Shown here in pieces: positions 1-7,899 of a stretch of 64,000 nucleotides of DNA. This DNA comes from Bacillota bacterium. GTDB lineage: Bacteria; Bacillota; Bacilli; Paenibacillales; Paenibacillaceae. The notes below the pieces were generated by a model. The model was not told where the DNA came from and did not search any database. It saw only the letters and a list, made by a program, of their open reading frames with translations. The stretch spans positions 124,001 through 188,000 of the forward strand of contig JAEWAQ010000048.1 in assembly GCA_023391635.1 (NCBI GenBank), in the 5' to 3' direction. Positions within the stretch are counted from its first letter, which is position 1; each line of letters begins with the position of its first letter. The position numbers were made by a program, and so were the translations under genes.

Positions 1-341
1 TCGTAAGAGTGAAGAGCGGCGAGATCGAGCGCGTACGAGGCCAGCCGGTCATCATGCTTCGCAACCAGGTCATACCGGTAGTGGATATCCGCGGCCTATT
101 CAACAGCCAGCGGACAAGGGAAGTGAAATCCCATATTCCGCTCGTCATCGTCGGATCGGCCGAGAAACGGCTGGCGCTCGTAGTGGACGACCTGATCGGC
201 AATCAGGAGATCGTCATCAAGTCGCTCGGCTCCTATATCGGCAAAGTAGACGGCATTGCAGGCGCAACCATTCTGGGCGACGGCAGCGTAGCGCTCATTC
301 TGGAAGCGGCCGCGTTATTCGGCAGAAACAGCAGCAAATAA
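1..341 (+). CDS. cheA: CheA chemotaxis histidine kinase, C-terminal fragment
   Basis: The frame is open through the left edge, so only the last 112 or so residues are in the window. They form a CheW-like SH3 regulatory domain, the P5 domain of CheA, which docks CheW and the receptor. Seen: an lRn-vIPvvdirgLF stretch, then LALVVDDLIGNQEIVIKSLG and GIAGATILGDGSVALIL. The block VDDLiGnqEiViKsLg plus aGATILGDG is typical of CheA P5 rather than of stand-alone CheW, and the protein ends soon after it, as CheA does. The next genes are an MCP, cheR and cheB on the same strand with short gaps, so this is the tail of a chemotaxis operon. A free-standing CheW remains possible because the N-terminus is off the window. 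Confidence 0.8.
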   Translation, partial: VRVKSGEIERVRGQPVIMLRNQVIPVVDIRGLFNSQRTREVKSHIPLVIVGSAEKRLALVVDDLIGNQEIVIKSLGSYIGKVDGIAGATILGDGSVALILEAAALFGRNSSK

Positions 342-364
342 ATTCACCGTGAGGGGCGATTACA

Positions 365-1954
365 TTGAAATGGATCATCAATTTGCAAACGAGCGTCAAG
401 CTGATTTCCTCATTCCTGATTATCGGCATCATCATGACATTCGTCGGGTTTTACGGACTCAACAATCTGGGGCGCATGAACAGCAGTCTGGACGATATGT
501 ATGCGAATCAATTGAACGCGGTCGCACCGCTGCTGCGCGCCCAGGCTACCTTCAACAACATGCGCAGCGAAATGCGCAAGATGTATATGACGGGCGACCA
601 ACAGCAACGGCAGCAAATTGCAGAAGCGCAAAGGGCCGAGAAGACGGTTGTGACCGACTATATTAACGAATTTCGAAAGACCGAATTAGCGCCTGAATCC
701 CAGGCAGCGCTTCCGCTGCTGCTGGAAGGTATCGAGCAGTATTTGCAATATTACGACAAGGGGTTGGAGCTGGGGCTTGCGAGTCGCATGGACGAATTGG
801 AGGCCATGATCGACGGGGAATTGGGCGAATATTCAACCAAGGTAAGGGAAGCGCTGAACAAACTCGTCGATATTAATCTGAACGAGGCGTATGAAGCAAA
901 CGCCGCTGCAGAGGCATTGTACAGCTCATCCCGCATGATTACGATCGTTGTAGTCGTTGCTGCCGTCATCGTCAGTATCCTATTTGGCTATTTCATCTCC
1001 AGAATGATCACCGTCCCGTTGAATCGGGTCGTCGGGCTTGTGTCGAAAGTGGCCGAAGGGGATTTAAGGGAAACGGTCAATTACGACGCGAAGGATGAAA
1101 TCGGCACGCTCAGCAAAGCGATCGATACGATGGTGCTGCAGCTTCGCCAGACCGTAGACAAAATCTTTTCCGGCGCCGAGAGCGTCTCCGCCGCATCCGA
1201 GCAAATATCGGCGAGCACGGAGGAAATCGCCAGCGGAAGCACGAGCCAGGCCCAGGCGGCGCAGACGATGAACGAACTGTTCAGGGAGCTGTCGGAAGCG
1301 ATCGGTTCCGTCGCCAGAAACGCGGAGCAAGCCGCGGATTTGTCGAACAGGACGACTGCCATTGCCGAGGACGGCGGCAAAGTGGTGCGCGCATCGATCG
1401 AAGGAATGACGCTCGTCAACGATCAGATGTCCCGCCTGGAGCAGGATTCGAATCAGATCGGCGAAATTATCGAAGTCATTGACGATATTGCCGAACAGAC
1501 GAACCTGCTTGCCTTGAACGCCGCCATAGAAGCTGCCCGCGCGGGCGACCAGGGACGCGGCTTCGCCGTCGTCGCCGACGAGGTTCGCAAACTGGCCGAG
1601 CGGAGCGGAGAGGCGACCAAGCAAATTACGGCCATCATCAAGGGGATGCAGGAAAATACGAAACAAAGCGTGAAAGCCGTGGCGGAAGGCGTGCTGTCGT
1701 CGCAGAAAACAGGGGAAGCTTTCGAGAAGATTACGGGCATCGTGAACGAATCCGCCGGCAAAGTCGGCGAAATCGCCGCAGCGAGCGAGGAGCAGGCGGC
1801 GCAATCGTCGGAAGTGATGGCTTCGATCGAGAGCATCTCTGCGGCAACCGAAGAAGCAGCGGCCAGCAGCGAAGAAACGGCTTCGACCGCGCAATCTCTG
1901 GCCCAGCTCGCAGAAGAACTGAACCGTTCCGTCTCGATTTTCCGCGTTCGTTAA
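365..1954 (+). CDS. Methyl-accepting chemotaxis protein (4-helix-bundle sensor, HAMP)
   Basis: Membrane chemoreceptor of 529 residues that relays ligand binding to the CheA-CheW complex. TTG start 8-15 bases after a gagggg ribosome binding site. Order seen: transmembrane helix about 12-32, extracytoplasmic helical sensor about 33-190 (4HB_MCP-like, no Cache fold evident), second helix about 192-212, HAMP about 213-265, then a long coiled-coil signalling domain. The conserved hairpin tip lies at about 366-415 (EQTNLLALNAAIEAARAG and FAVVADEVRKLAERS), and flanking Gln/Glu pairs could be methylated. Encoded between cheA and cheR, so probably part of a dedicated array. No C-terminal CheR-tethering pentapeptide is visible. 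Confidence 0.95.
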   Translation: MKWIINLQTSVKLISSFLIIGIIMTFVGFYGLNNLGRMNSSLDDMYANQLNAVAPLLRAQATFNNMRSEMRKMYMTGDQQQRQQIAEAQRAEKTVVTDYINEFRKTELAPESQAALPLLLEGIEQYLQYYDKGLELGLASRMDELEAMIDGELGEYSTKVREALNKLVDINLNEAYEANAAAEALYSSSRMITIVVVVAAVIVSILFGYFISRMITVPLNRVVGLVSKVAEGDLRETVNYDAKDEIGTLSKAIDTMVLQLRQTVDKIFSGAESVSAASEQISASTEEIASGSTSQAQAAQTMNELFRELSEAIGSVARNAEQAADLSNRTTAIAEDGGKVVRASIEGMTLVNDQMSRLEQDSNQIGEIIEVIDDIAEQTNLLALNAAIEAARAGDQGRGFAVVADEVRKLAERSGEATKQITAIIKGMQENTKQSVKAVAEGVLSSQKTGEAFEKITGIVNESAGKVGEIAAASEEQAAQSSEVMASIESISAATEEAAASSEETASTAQSLAQLAEELNRSVSIFRVR

Positions 1955-1969
1955 CCGGCGGAACGACAG

Positions 1970-2779
1970 ATGAGCCAAGAGAGGCAGTTGCCCCTGCAAT
2001 CGGCGCAAGACAGGGATTACACGCAATTCGTATCGAAAATAAAGATTCGTACCGGCATCGACTTGTCATGCTATAAAGAAAGCCAGATGAGGCGTCGGTT
2101 GACCAGCATGAAGGACAACCGGGGTTACCGGACGTTCGGCGATTTTTATCAAGCGATTCAGCAGGATAACAAGCTGTACGAGCAGCTTCTGGAGCATATG
2201 ACGATCAACGTCTCGGAGTTTTATCGGAATGTGAAACGCTGGGAAGTGCTGGAACGCGCAATTATGCCCGAACTGCTTGCCCGCAGCCGGAGCATTAGAT
2301 GTTGGAGTGCGGCTTGTTCGACAGGGGACGAGCCGTACACCCTCGTCATGATGCTGGCAAAAAAGTTCAAGATGTCGGATATTCACATTCTGGCAACCGA
2401 TATCGATCAGGCCGCCATCCGTAAAGCCAAAGAAGGCGTCTATCCCGCCCAATCGGTGAAGGAAGTGCCGCGACCGCTGCTGGGCCGGTATTTCAAAATG
2501 CAAGGTTCGTTCTTCGCGATCGCGGACGAGATCAAGCGATGCGTCACCTTCAAGCGGCACAATCTGCTGGCCGACGCTTATGAGACGAATTTCGATTTGA
2601 TCGTATGCCGCAATGTGCTGATCTACTTCACCGATGAAGCGAAAGACGCCATCATTCAAAAATTCAGCAGATCGCTCAAACAAGGCGGGTATCTGTTCGT
2701 TGGCGGTACGGAGCAAATTTTCAATGCCGCCCGGTATCGACTGGAACCTGCGGACACTTTTTTCTACAGAAAAATCTGA
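1970..2779 (+). CDS. cheR: CheR chemotaxis protein methyltransferase
   Basis: Uses S-adenosylmethionine to methylate glutamates on chemoreceptors, adapting the response opposite to CheB. The 269 residues match the usual CheR length: an N-terminal helical domain (about 1-85, with the basic YKESQMRRRL helix that contacts receptors) and a SAM-binding Rossmann domain. Motifs seen are WSAACSTGDEPYTLVMML (SAM loop), LATDID (acidic end of beta 2) and CRNVLIYF. Starts 15 bases after the MCP stop and ends 15 bases before cheB, consistent with one transcript. Confidence 0.96.
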   Translation: MSQERQLPLQSAQDRDYTQFVSKIKIRTGIDLSCYKESQMRRRLTSMKDNRGYRTFGDFYQAIQQDNKLYEQLLEHMTINVSEFYRNVKRWEVLERAIMPELLARSRSIRCWSAACSTGDEPYTLVMMLAKKFKMSDIHILATDIDQAAIRKAKEGVYPAQSVKEVPRPLLGRYFKMQGSFFAIADEIKRCVTFKRHNLLADAYETNFDLIVCRNVLIYFTDEAKDAIIQKFSRSLKQGGYLFVGGTEQIFNAARYRLEPADTFFYRKI

Positions 2780-2794
2780 CGACGGGGCGTGTGA

Positions 2795-3916
2795 ATGCAA
2801 ATGGCCAAGATCAAAGTGTTGGTCGTCGACGATTCCTTGTTCATGCGCAAGCTGATCGCAAGGCTGGTGGAAGAGGATCCGCAGCTGCAGGTCGTAGGGG
2901 CAGCCCGCAACGGCGAGGAAGCGGTCAGGCTGTCTGGCGAATTGTTGCCGGATGTCATCACGATGGATGTCGAGATGCCGGTCATGAACGGACTCGCTGC
3001 GTTGACGCGAATTATGGAGGAGCGTCCGACCCCTGTCGTCATGCTCAGTTCATTGACGCAGGAAGGGGCTCACGAAACGATAGATGCGCTCAGGCGCGGC
3101 GCCGTAGACTTCGTCGCGAAACCCTCCGGCTCTACGTCGGCGGATCTGTATAAGGTAAAAGGCGAACTGCTCGCCAAAATCAAATCCGCCGCCGGAACGC
3201 CCGCGGCGGCCTTGCGGTCCCTCGCTCACGCGCGGAAGCGCCCGTCTGTGCCGCTGCCCCGCACGGCTATTGCCGCATCCCGCAAGTCTTTCGCAGATGC
3301 TGCGGGGAACGGGAATATCAGCCAGCTTATCGCGATCGGCACCTCGACAGGCGGCCCAAGAGCGCTTGACACCGTGCTTGGGAGCTTGCCCGCAGACTTC
3401 CCTCATCCGATAGTCATTGTCCAGCATATGCCGCCTAAATTCACGAAATCGCTGGCGCAGCGTCTGGATAGCGTGTGCCAGGTTCGCATACTGGAGGCGG
3501 AAGACGGGATGCGCATGATCGGCGGTACCGTATATATCGCTCCGGGCAATTATCATATGACGATCGTGGAGAAGAACGGGGAGCTCTTCGTTCGGCTGAA
3601 TCAAGAAGGGGCATGCAACGGGCATCGCCCCTCTGTCGATGTGTTGTTCGCATCGGTTGCGAAGCTGAGTCGGATCGAGCGCCGTTATACGCTTGTTCTG
3701 ATGACGGGGATGGGCAGCGACGGGGCCAAAGGCATGCTGCTCGCCAAGGAATCGGGTGGCGGAGAGGTCGCGACCATTGCGGAAGCGCAGGAAACATGCG
3801 TCGTATTCGGCATGCCGAGGGCTGCGATTGAGCTTGGGTGCGTGGACCATGTTGTTCCATTGGAACGCATATGCGCAAAGCTGCTGGAAATCGACGCGAA
3901 ACCGCAACGTCCTTGA
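2795..3916 (+). CDS. cheB: CheB protein-glutamate methylesterase/deamidase
   Basis: Response-regulator-controlled methylesterase that removes methyl groups from chemoreceptors and deamidates glutamines. 373 residues. N-terminal receiver with DD at 11-12, phospho-acceptor Asp58 (ITMDVEMPVMNG) and the Lys of FVAKPSGS. After a linker of about 40 residues comes the catalytic domain with the triad visible: Ser184 (IGTSTGGP), His211 (VQHMPPKFT) and Asp309 (TGMGSDGAKG). Last gene of the chemotaxis operon, followed by hairpins and a convergent operon. ATG 2795 is the first in-frame start after cheR; ATG 2804 is an alternative. Confidence 0.97.
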   Translation: MQMAKIKVLVVDDSLFMRKLIARLVEEDPQLQVVGAARNGEEAVRLSGELLPDVITMDVEMPVMNGLAALTRIMEERPTPVVMLSSLTQEGAHETIDALRRGAVDFVAKPSGSTSADLYKVKGELLAKIKSAAGTPAAALRSLAHARKRPSVPLPRTAIAASRKSFADAAGNGNISQLIAIGTSTGGPRALDTVLGSLPADFPHPIVIVQHMPPKFTKSLAQRLDSVCQVRILEAEDGMRMIGGTVYIAPGNYHMTIVEKNGELFVRLNQEGACNGHRPSVDVLFASVAKLSRIERRYTLVLMTGMGSDGAKGMLLAKESGGGEVATIAEAQETCVVFGMPRAAIELGCVDHVVPLERICAKLLEIDAKPQRP

Positions 3917-3969
3917 AATGGCGAGGGCAATGAGCGACAGTAGAAGGGAAATGAGTCGAAAATCCAAGT

Positions 3970-4014
3970 AAAAACGACTTCGTCGTCCCCTTCGGGACAA
4001 AGAATGTCGTTTTT
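3970..4014 (+). terminator. Hairpin terminator after cheB
   Basis: Outer arms aaaaacgac (3970-3978) and gtcgttttt (4006-4014) are perfect complements; an inner gtccc/gggac stem (3985-3989 / 3994-3998) closes on a four-base loop. The A-run and T-run make it usable from both strands, fitting its place between convergent operons. Confidence 0.7.
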
Positions 4015-4021
4015 ATCGAAG

Positions 4022-4064
4022 ACGATTCAGAAAAGGATAGCTCATTTTATACTTTCTGAATCGT
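4022..4064. repeat. 12-bp perfect inverted repeat downstream of cheB
   Basis: Arms acgattcagaaa (4022-4033) and tttctgaatcgt (4053-4064) are exact reverse complements around a 19-base loop. There is no T-run, so it may be a second, weaker transcript-end structure or a protein-binding palindrome between the convergent cheB and DUF4129 genes. Confidence 0.5.
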
Positions 4065-4152
4065 GCAAAAACTCGCCCGGTCGGGAGTCGTCCCCGGTAA
4101 TGAGGCCTTCTCCCAACCCGGCGCATCGGATTTGCAGCTCATGCTGCCGTAA

Positions 4153-5505
4153 CTAATGCTTGCCGCGCAAGCGGTTCAGTTGCTCTTCCGTCGGTTCCCG
4201 GTCACGATAGCGAGCTTCATAATAGAGTTCGACAAGCGCCTTGCCATCTTGCTGCGTGAGCTCGGATTGTCGGCGTTTGCCCGACTGTCCCTTTTGCTCT
4301 CTTTGCCACGTTTCCGTATCTTCCAGCAATTCCTTCGGCGTCAGGTTCGGCTGTACTTTGTAGCCCATTCCGGCCCAGCCTCGCAACCATCTGCGGTACA
4401 GGAATCGGGCTTTCGTGCGGTTGTCCGGAAGTTCGTCGTACCCCGGCTCGGAATGGCGCACGAACAAGCGGCCCAGTCGATGATTCCGCATTCGGTTTAA
4501 CGTCTCCTCCCAAGAGAACAACGAGGTTTCTTCGTCGACGTATCCGGTCGTATTGGATGCCGTCCGCGGACGGACCCGCACCATTCTGCGCAGCAGCGCT
4601 GTCCACTTGTCCCACAGATCGCGGCGGTTGCGATAGAGGCGGGACAACGCCCAGTATACGATAGCCAGCGCCAGCAGAATGGCGATACCGTAAAAAATGA
4701 GATTCAAGATATGCGACAGCAGCGACGGTTCGGTCGGCTCCATCGGCGGCATTTCCGGCTTCGGTGCGGCAGGCGGTTCCTCCGGAATCTCCTCGGACGG
4801 GCCCGAGCGAAACAATGACAGCAGCCAGGAGATCAGTGCCGTCGCCACGCTTCGCAGCGTATGGACGATGAAGCCGCCGAGTCCGGCAGCGAGCGCCAGC
4901 ATGGCAAGCAGCAGCACGGCCGCATAAATGCGAATTTGACGTTTCATTTCCCGCGGCACCCGCTGCGCGGCTTGATCCGAGAGGGTGATGTCCCGAATGT
5001 TCCGATCATGGGCCAGATACAGCGCCACAGCCAGATGAAGAGTTCCAAGCGCCGCCAGCGTGCCGGTCAATCCGGTCCATTCCGGCTTGAATTGCGCGAT
5101 CGCGCTAACGGCAAAATAGACGGCGACACCCGTCCAGGGCCACAGGTTGCGCCGGGATCGAAGATGGACGGTCGATCCTTGCAAGCATGCGGCGATCAGC
5201 ATGCCGGCACCGACGAAGGAAGAGGCCGTCGGACCGATGAGCCAGATCGCCGCCGCGCTTACTGCAAGGGACAGGGCGAGATTCATCCACCAGGATCGCA
5301 GCTGTTCGCTAAGCATCGCTGAGAGGACGGAGGCGATCAGCGCAGCGGCTGCCCAGTACGGATGTACGAATTCCGGCATGCCATGCTGGCGCAGAAGCAG
5401 CCACACCGGCAAGAACGCCATGCTGAGTTCGAAAGCAGCCGAGACACCGCGGACGATAGAGGTTCGAACGGCAGGGCGGTCATGCATGCTGTGCGGCATG
5501 GTCAT
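4153..5505 (-). CDS. DUF4129-domain membrane protein of the MoxR operon
   Basis: 450-residue integral membrane protein. About five or six hydrophobic helices in the first 215 residues, a Pro/Glu-rich spacer (EEPPAAPKPEMPPMEPTEPS), another helix (about 265-287), then a soluble tail whose end (ARFLYRRWLRG, LTPKELLEDTE, LVELYYEARY) is the DUF4129 signature found at the C-terminus of TgpA-like transglutaminase proteins. The transglutaminase core with its Cys-His-Asp triad is absent. Its start overlaps the end of the DUF58 gene by 26 bases, so the three genes 7580 to 4153 are one operon. Role unknown; the operon type is associated with envelope or protein-maturation functions. The exact ATG among the three near the start (5505, 5499, 5490) is uncertain. 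Confidence 0.8.
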   Translation of the reverse strand: MTMPHSMHDRPAVRTSIVRGVSAAFELSMAFLPVWLLLRQHGMPEFVHPYWAAAALIASVLSAMLSEQLRSWWMNLALSLAVSAAAIWLIGPTASSFVGAGMLIAACLQGSTVHLRSRRNLWPWTGVAVYFAVSAIAQFKPEWTGLTGTLAALGTLHLAVALYLAHDRNIRDITLSDQAAQRVPREMKRQIRIYAAVLLLAMLALAAGLGGFIVHTLRSVATALISWLLSLFRSGPSEEIPEEPPAAPKPEMPPMEPTEPSLLSHILNLIFYGIAILLALAIVYWALSRLYRNRRDLWDKWTALLRRMVRVRPRTASNTTGYVDEETSLFSWEETLNRMRNHRLGRLFVRHSEPGYDELPDNRTKARFLYRRWLRGWAGMGYKVQPNLTPKELLEDTETWQREQKGQSGKRRQSELTQQDGKALVELYYEARYRDREPTEEQLNRLRGKH

Positions 5506-6598
5506 TCCCTCCCCACTCTTCCGGAATTTCGAGCCATTCAGTGCCGTGGCCCCGCAGTTTCAATCGATCGACTGCCTGCAGAAGCTTCTCTTCACGATGG
5601 CAAGTAATGATGAGATAGTCCGTTCGGGTAACGGCTCGTTCCAATTCCTCGTTCAACAAATAAGCCATGTTGGCGGACGATTTCAACTGCAGCTTCGCGA
5701 GCTTCGTCAAAATATCCTCGTGCTGCAGGGAACCTCCGAGCGGCGGTAAATAGACGGAAGCCGGCGCTTGGTCGATTAGCCTGCCGTTGCATAGAAAGCC
5801 AGTCTGGATGCCTCCCGCAATGGCATGGCTGGCGATCGTCGCCGCATACCGGATACCAAGCTCGATGCGCTCCGGGTCGGTTGTCGCTCCCCACATGGAG
5901 CCGGAGGTTTCGACATTCAGGCAGATCATCAGGCGATGGTCCGCCGTGAAGTCCCTGCGATGCACCTGAAGCGTACCGGTTCGGGCCGTCGCTTTCCAGT
6001 TGACCGAACGGAAGGAGTCGCCCGAACGATATTCCCTCACGCCCGAGATCAGGAACGGGTCCTCGACGATCCAGCGTTTGACGAGCAAGTCCCCGAGCAG
6101 GCTGTGGCTGGGCAGAGGAATGTCGCGTAAATCTACGATACTCGGGTAAACCAGCAGCTCCAGCGACAATGGATATTGTCTGGACACCCGCACCATGCCG
6201 AGCGGATCGCCGGCGGTCATCGTGGCGGACTCGATCCGGTAAAGCCCGCGATTGCGGCACTGAATATCATGCCGGCGGACGATCTGCCGATAGGAACGCA
6301 TGCTGAACAAGCTTAAGTGGTTCTGAAACAGCTCGCCGCTGCGGATGTCCAGGTTGGCTTGTTTGCCGAACACAAGATCGCGCGACAGGAACGATTCAAG
6401 CCGCAGCCAAGGGATCGGCAGCAGCTTACGGTTGGCGATCTTCTCGACCATTTCGATATGATCGCCTTCATAAGCTGTTGCACGCGAGAAATGCCGTTCA
6501 TAAGTGACATGTTTCAAGGCTCTTCTACGGTAAATCCATGCCAACAAGACGAACAGGATGACGCCGTCCAGGACAACCCAATGAAATGGCAGCGACAT
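5480..6598 (-). CDS. DUF58 domain-containing protein
   Basis: 372 residues: one N-terminal membrane helix (about 8-24), a beta-rich middle, then the DUF58 motif at about 190-207 (YRSGDSFRSVNWKATART) leading into a von Willebrand A-like region. DUF58 proteins are nearly always encoded beside a MoxR AAA+ ATPase, as here, and are thought to be its partner or substrate adaptor; no enzymatic activity is known to me. Lies 4 bases downstream of the MoxR stop and overlaps the DUF4129 gene, so expression is coupled. Confidence 0.9.
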   Translation of the reverse strand: MSLPFHWVVLDGVILFVLLAWIYRRRALKHVTYERHFSRATAYEGDHIEMVEKIANRKLLPIPWLRLESFLSRDLVFGKQANLDIRSGELFQNHLSLFSMRSYRQIVRRHDIQCRNRGLYRIESATMTAGDPLGMVRVSRQYPLSLELLVYPSIVDLRDIPLPSHSLLGDLLVKRWIVEDPFLISGVREYRSGDSFRSVNWKATARTGTLQVHRRDFTADHRLMICLNVETSGSMWGATTDPERIELGIRYAATIASHAIAGGIQTGFLCNGRLIDQAPASVYLPPLGGSLQHEDILTKLAKLQLKSSANMAYLLNEELERAVTRTDYLIITCHREEKLLQAVDRLKLRGHGTEWLEIPEEWGGNDHAAQHA

Positions 6599-6602
6599 GG
6601 CG

Positions 6603-7580
6603 CTACCCGCGTGCGTTCGCCCAGGAATCGGACGGTTCGGCCGGCACTTCGATTTCCCCGATCAGACGCTTGAGCAGCGCTTCGCCGCGGTCGCTTGCCG
6701 ACGGCATGGCTTGACGCAGCAGCATCCGATGCGCCCATACCGGTACAGCGAGCGTCTTGATGTCATCGGGCGTTACATAGTCGCGTCCTTGGACGAGCGC
6801 ATAGGCTTGAGCCGCGCGCATCAGCGCCTGGCTGCCGCGGGGGCTGACGCCTAGCGCCACGTCCGGATGGCTGCGTGTCGCTTCCGCCAGGCGGATGATA
6901 TAGCCGAGCAGATCCGGGCCGATCGCAACGACTGACGCGGCGTAGTGAGCGATTGCCCTGAGTTCCTCTCTGCTGACAATGGGCTCAAGCCGCGATAGCG
7001 GATCATCGGCACGGAACCTCGACAGGATGTCCACCGATTCCTCGAACGTCGGGTACCCCATGCGGATTCGCATCATGAAGCGGTCAAGCTGAGCTTCAGG
7101 CAAAGGGAAGGTGCCTTGGTTGTCGATCGGGTTTTGCGTCGCGACGACGAGGAAGGGAGCTTCCAGCTTGTGCGTGACGCCGTCAATGGTCAGTTGCCGC
7201 TCTTCCATGCACTCCAGCAGACTGGACTGCGTGCGCGGCGTCGCCCGGTTCATCTCGTCGGCCAGAAGGATGTTGGCGAACACCGGGCCGGGACGGAATT
7301 CGAAATCGCCGGTCTTCGGATTGAAGAAGTTGATGCCGCTCAGATCCGATGGCAAGAGGTCCGGCGTGAATTGGATGCGCTTGAACGTGCAATCGAGCGT
7401 GCGGGCGAGCGTCTTGGCCAGCAACGTTTTGCCGGTGCCGGGCACATCTTCGAGCAGCGCATGGCCGCCCGCGAACAATACGGTGAGAAGCAGGTCCACG
7501 GTGGACGTTTTGCCGACGATGACTTGCCCGATTTGATTGCGGATGCGGTCGATTTGTTGCTTGGATGAAACCGTTTGCAT
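6603..7580 (-). CDS. MoxR-family AAA+ ATPase
   Basis: 325-residue AAA+ ATPase of the MoxR group, chaperone-like ATPases that mature or activate neighbouring proteins. Walker A at 44-52 (EDVPGTGKT), Walker B at 104-110 (LLADEMNR), sensor 1 VATQNP, and the MoxR segment GTFPLPEAQLDRFMMRI. The open frame reaches 7646, but the ATG at 7580 has a ggagg ribosome binding site exactly 10 bases upstream and the preceding residues are not family-like, so 7580 is the start. First gene of the operon with DUF58 and DUF4129 partners. Confidence 0.95.
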   Translation of the reverse strand: MQTVSSKQQIDRIRNQIGQVIVGKTSTVDLLLTVLFAGGHALLEDVPGTGKTLLAKTLARTLDCTFKRIQFTPDLLPSDLSGINFFNPKTGDFEFRPGPVFANILLADEMNRATPRTQSSLLECMEERQLTIDGVTHKLEAPFLVVATQNPIDNQGTFPLPEAQLDRFMMRIRMGYPTFEESVDILSRFRADDPLSRLEPIVSREELRAIAHYAASVVAIGPDLLGYIIRLAEATRSHPDVALGVSPRGSQALMRAAQAYALVQGRDYVTPDDIKTLAVPVWAHRMLLRQAMPSASDRGEALLKRLIGEIEVPAEPSDSWANARG

Positions 7581-7899
7581 ATTAGGGGCGCCTCCAGTAA
7601 GTGTGAACTGTAGTAAGGATAGGGAGAGATGAGTCAATAATTTCATTATATAAGAGGAAATGCTTTAGGGGAAATGCGAATTGGGGAGAGCGGCGGTCGG
7701 CGGGCTGGCGGAACAAATTAGCGGCGGGGAGGCACAAAATCGGCGGTCGGCGGGCTAGTGGGACAAATTAGCGGCGAGTAGACACAATATCGTCAACCGC
7801 GATCTTCGGTCGACGAGCTCAGCGGCGCCATCCTTGCGCTCGCGTGCCGCACGTGATACAACAAAGGATATGAGATTTGCCTGAATGGAGGTTTCGCCC
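7581..7899. other. Divergent intergenic region between moxR and helD
   Basis: No protein-coding frame is convincing here. It carries the moxR ribosome binding site (cctcc at 7591-7595 on the plus strand), a two-copy 50-bp tandem repeat (separate entry), and the leader of helD, with cgtgatacaac near 7850-7861. Promoters for both operons must lie here, but I could not place them with confidence. Confidence 0.6.
7691..7790. repeat. Two-copy 50-bp tandem repeat
   Basis: Copy 1 is 7691-7740 and copy 2 is 7741-7790, directly abutting. By eye 43 of 50 positions match. Both begin cggcggtcggcgggct and share acaaattagcggcg. Neither copy is coding in a convincing frame. Confidence 0.85.

Noticed and set aside
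1..341. Stand-alone CheW
   Set aside because: The VDDLIGNQEIVIKSL and AGATILGDG blocks and operon order fit the CheA C-terminus better, although the body of the gene is off the window.
1064..2026. Long minus-strand open frame opposite the MCP gene
   Set aside because: Arg/Leu-rich product without domains; a typical antisense shadow of a GC-rich coding sequence.
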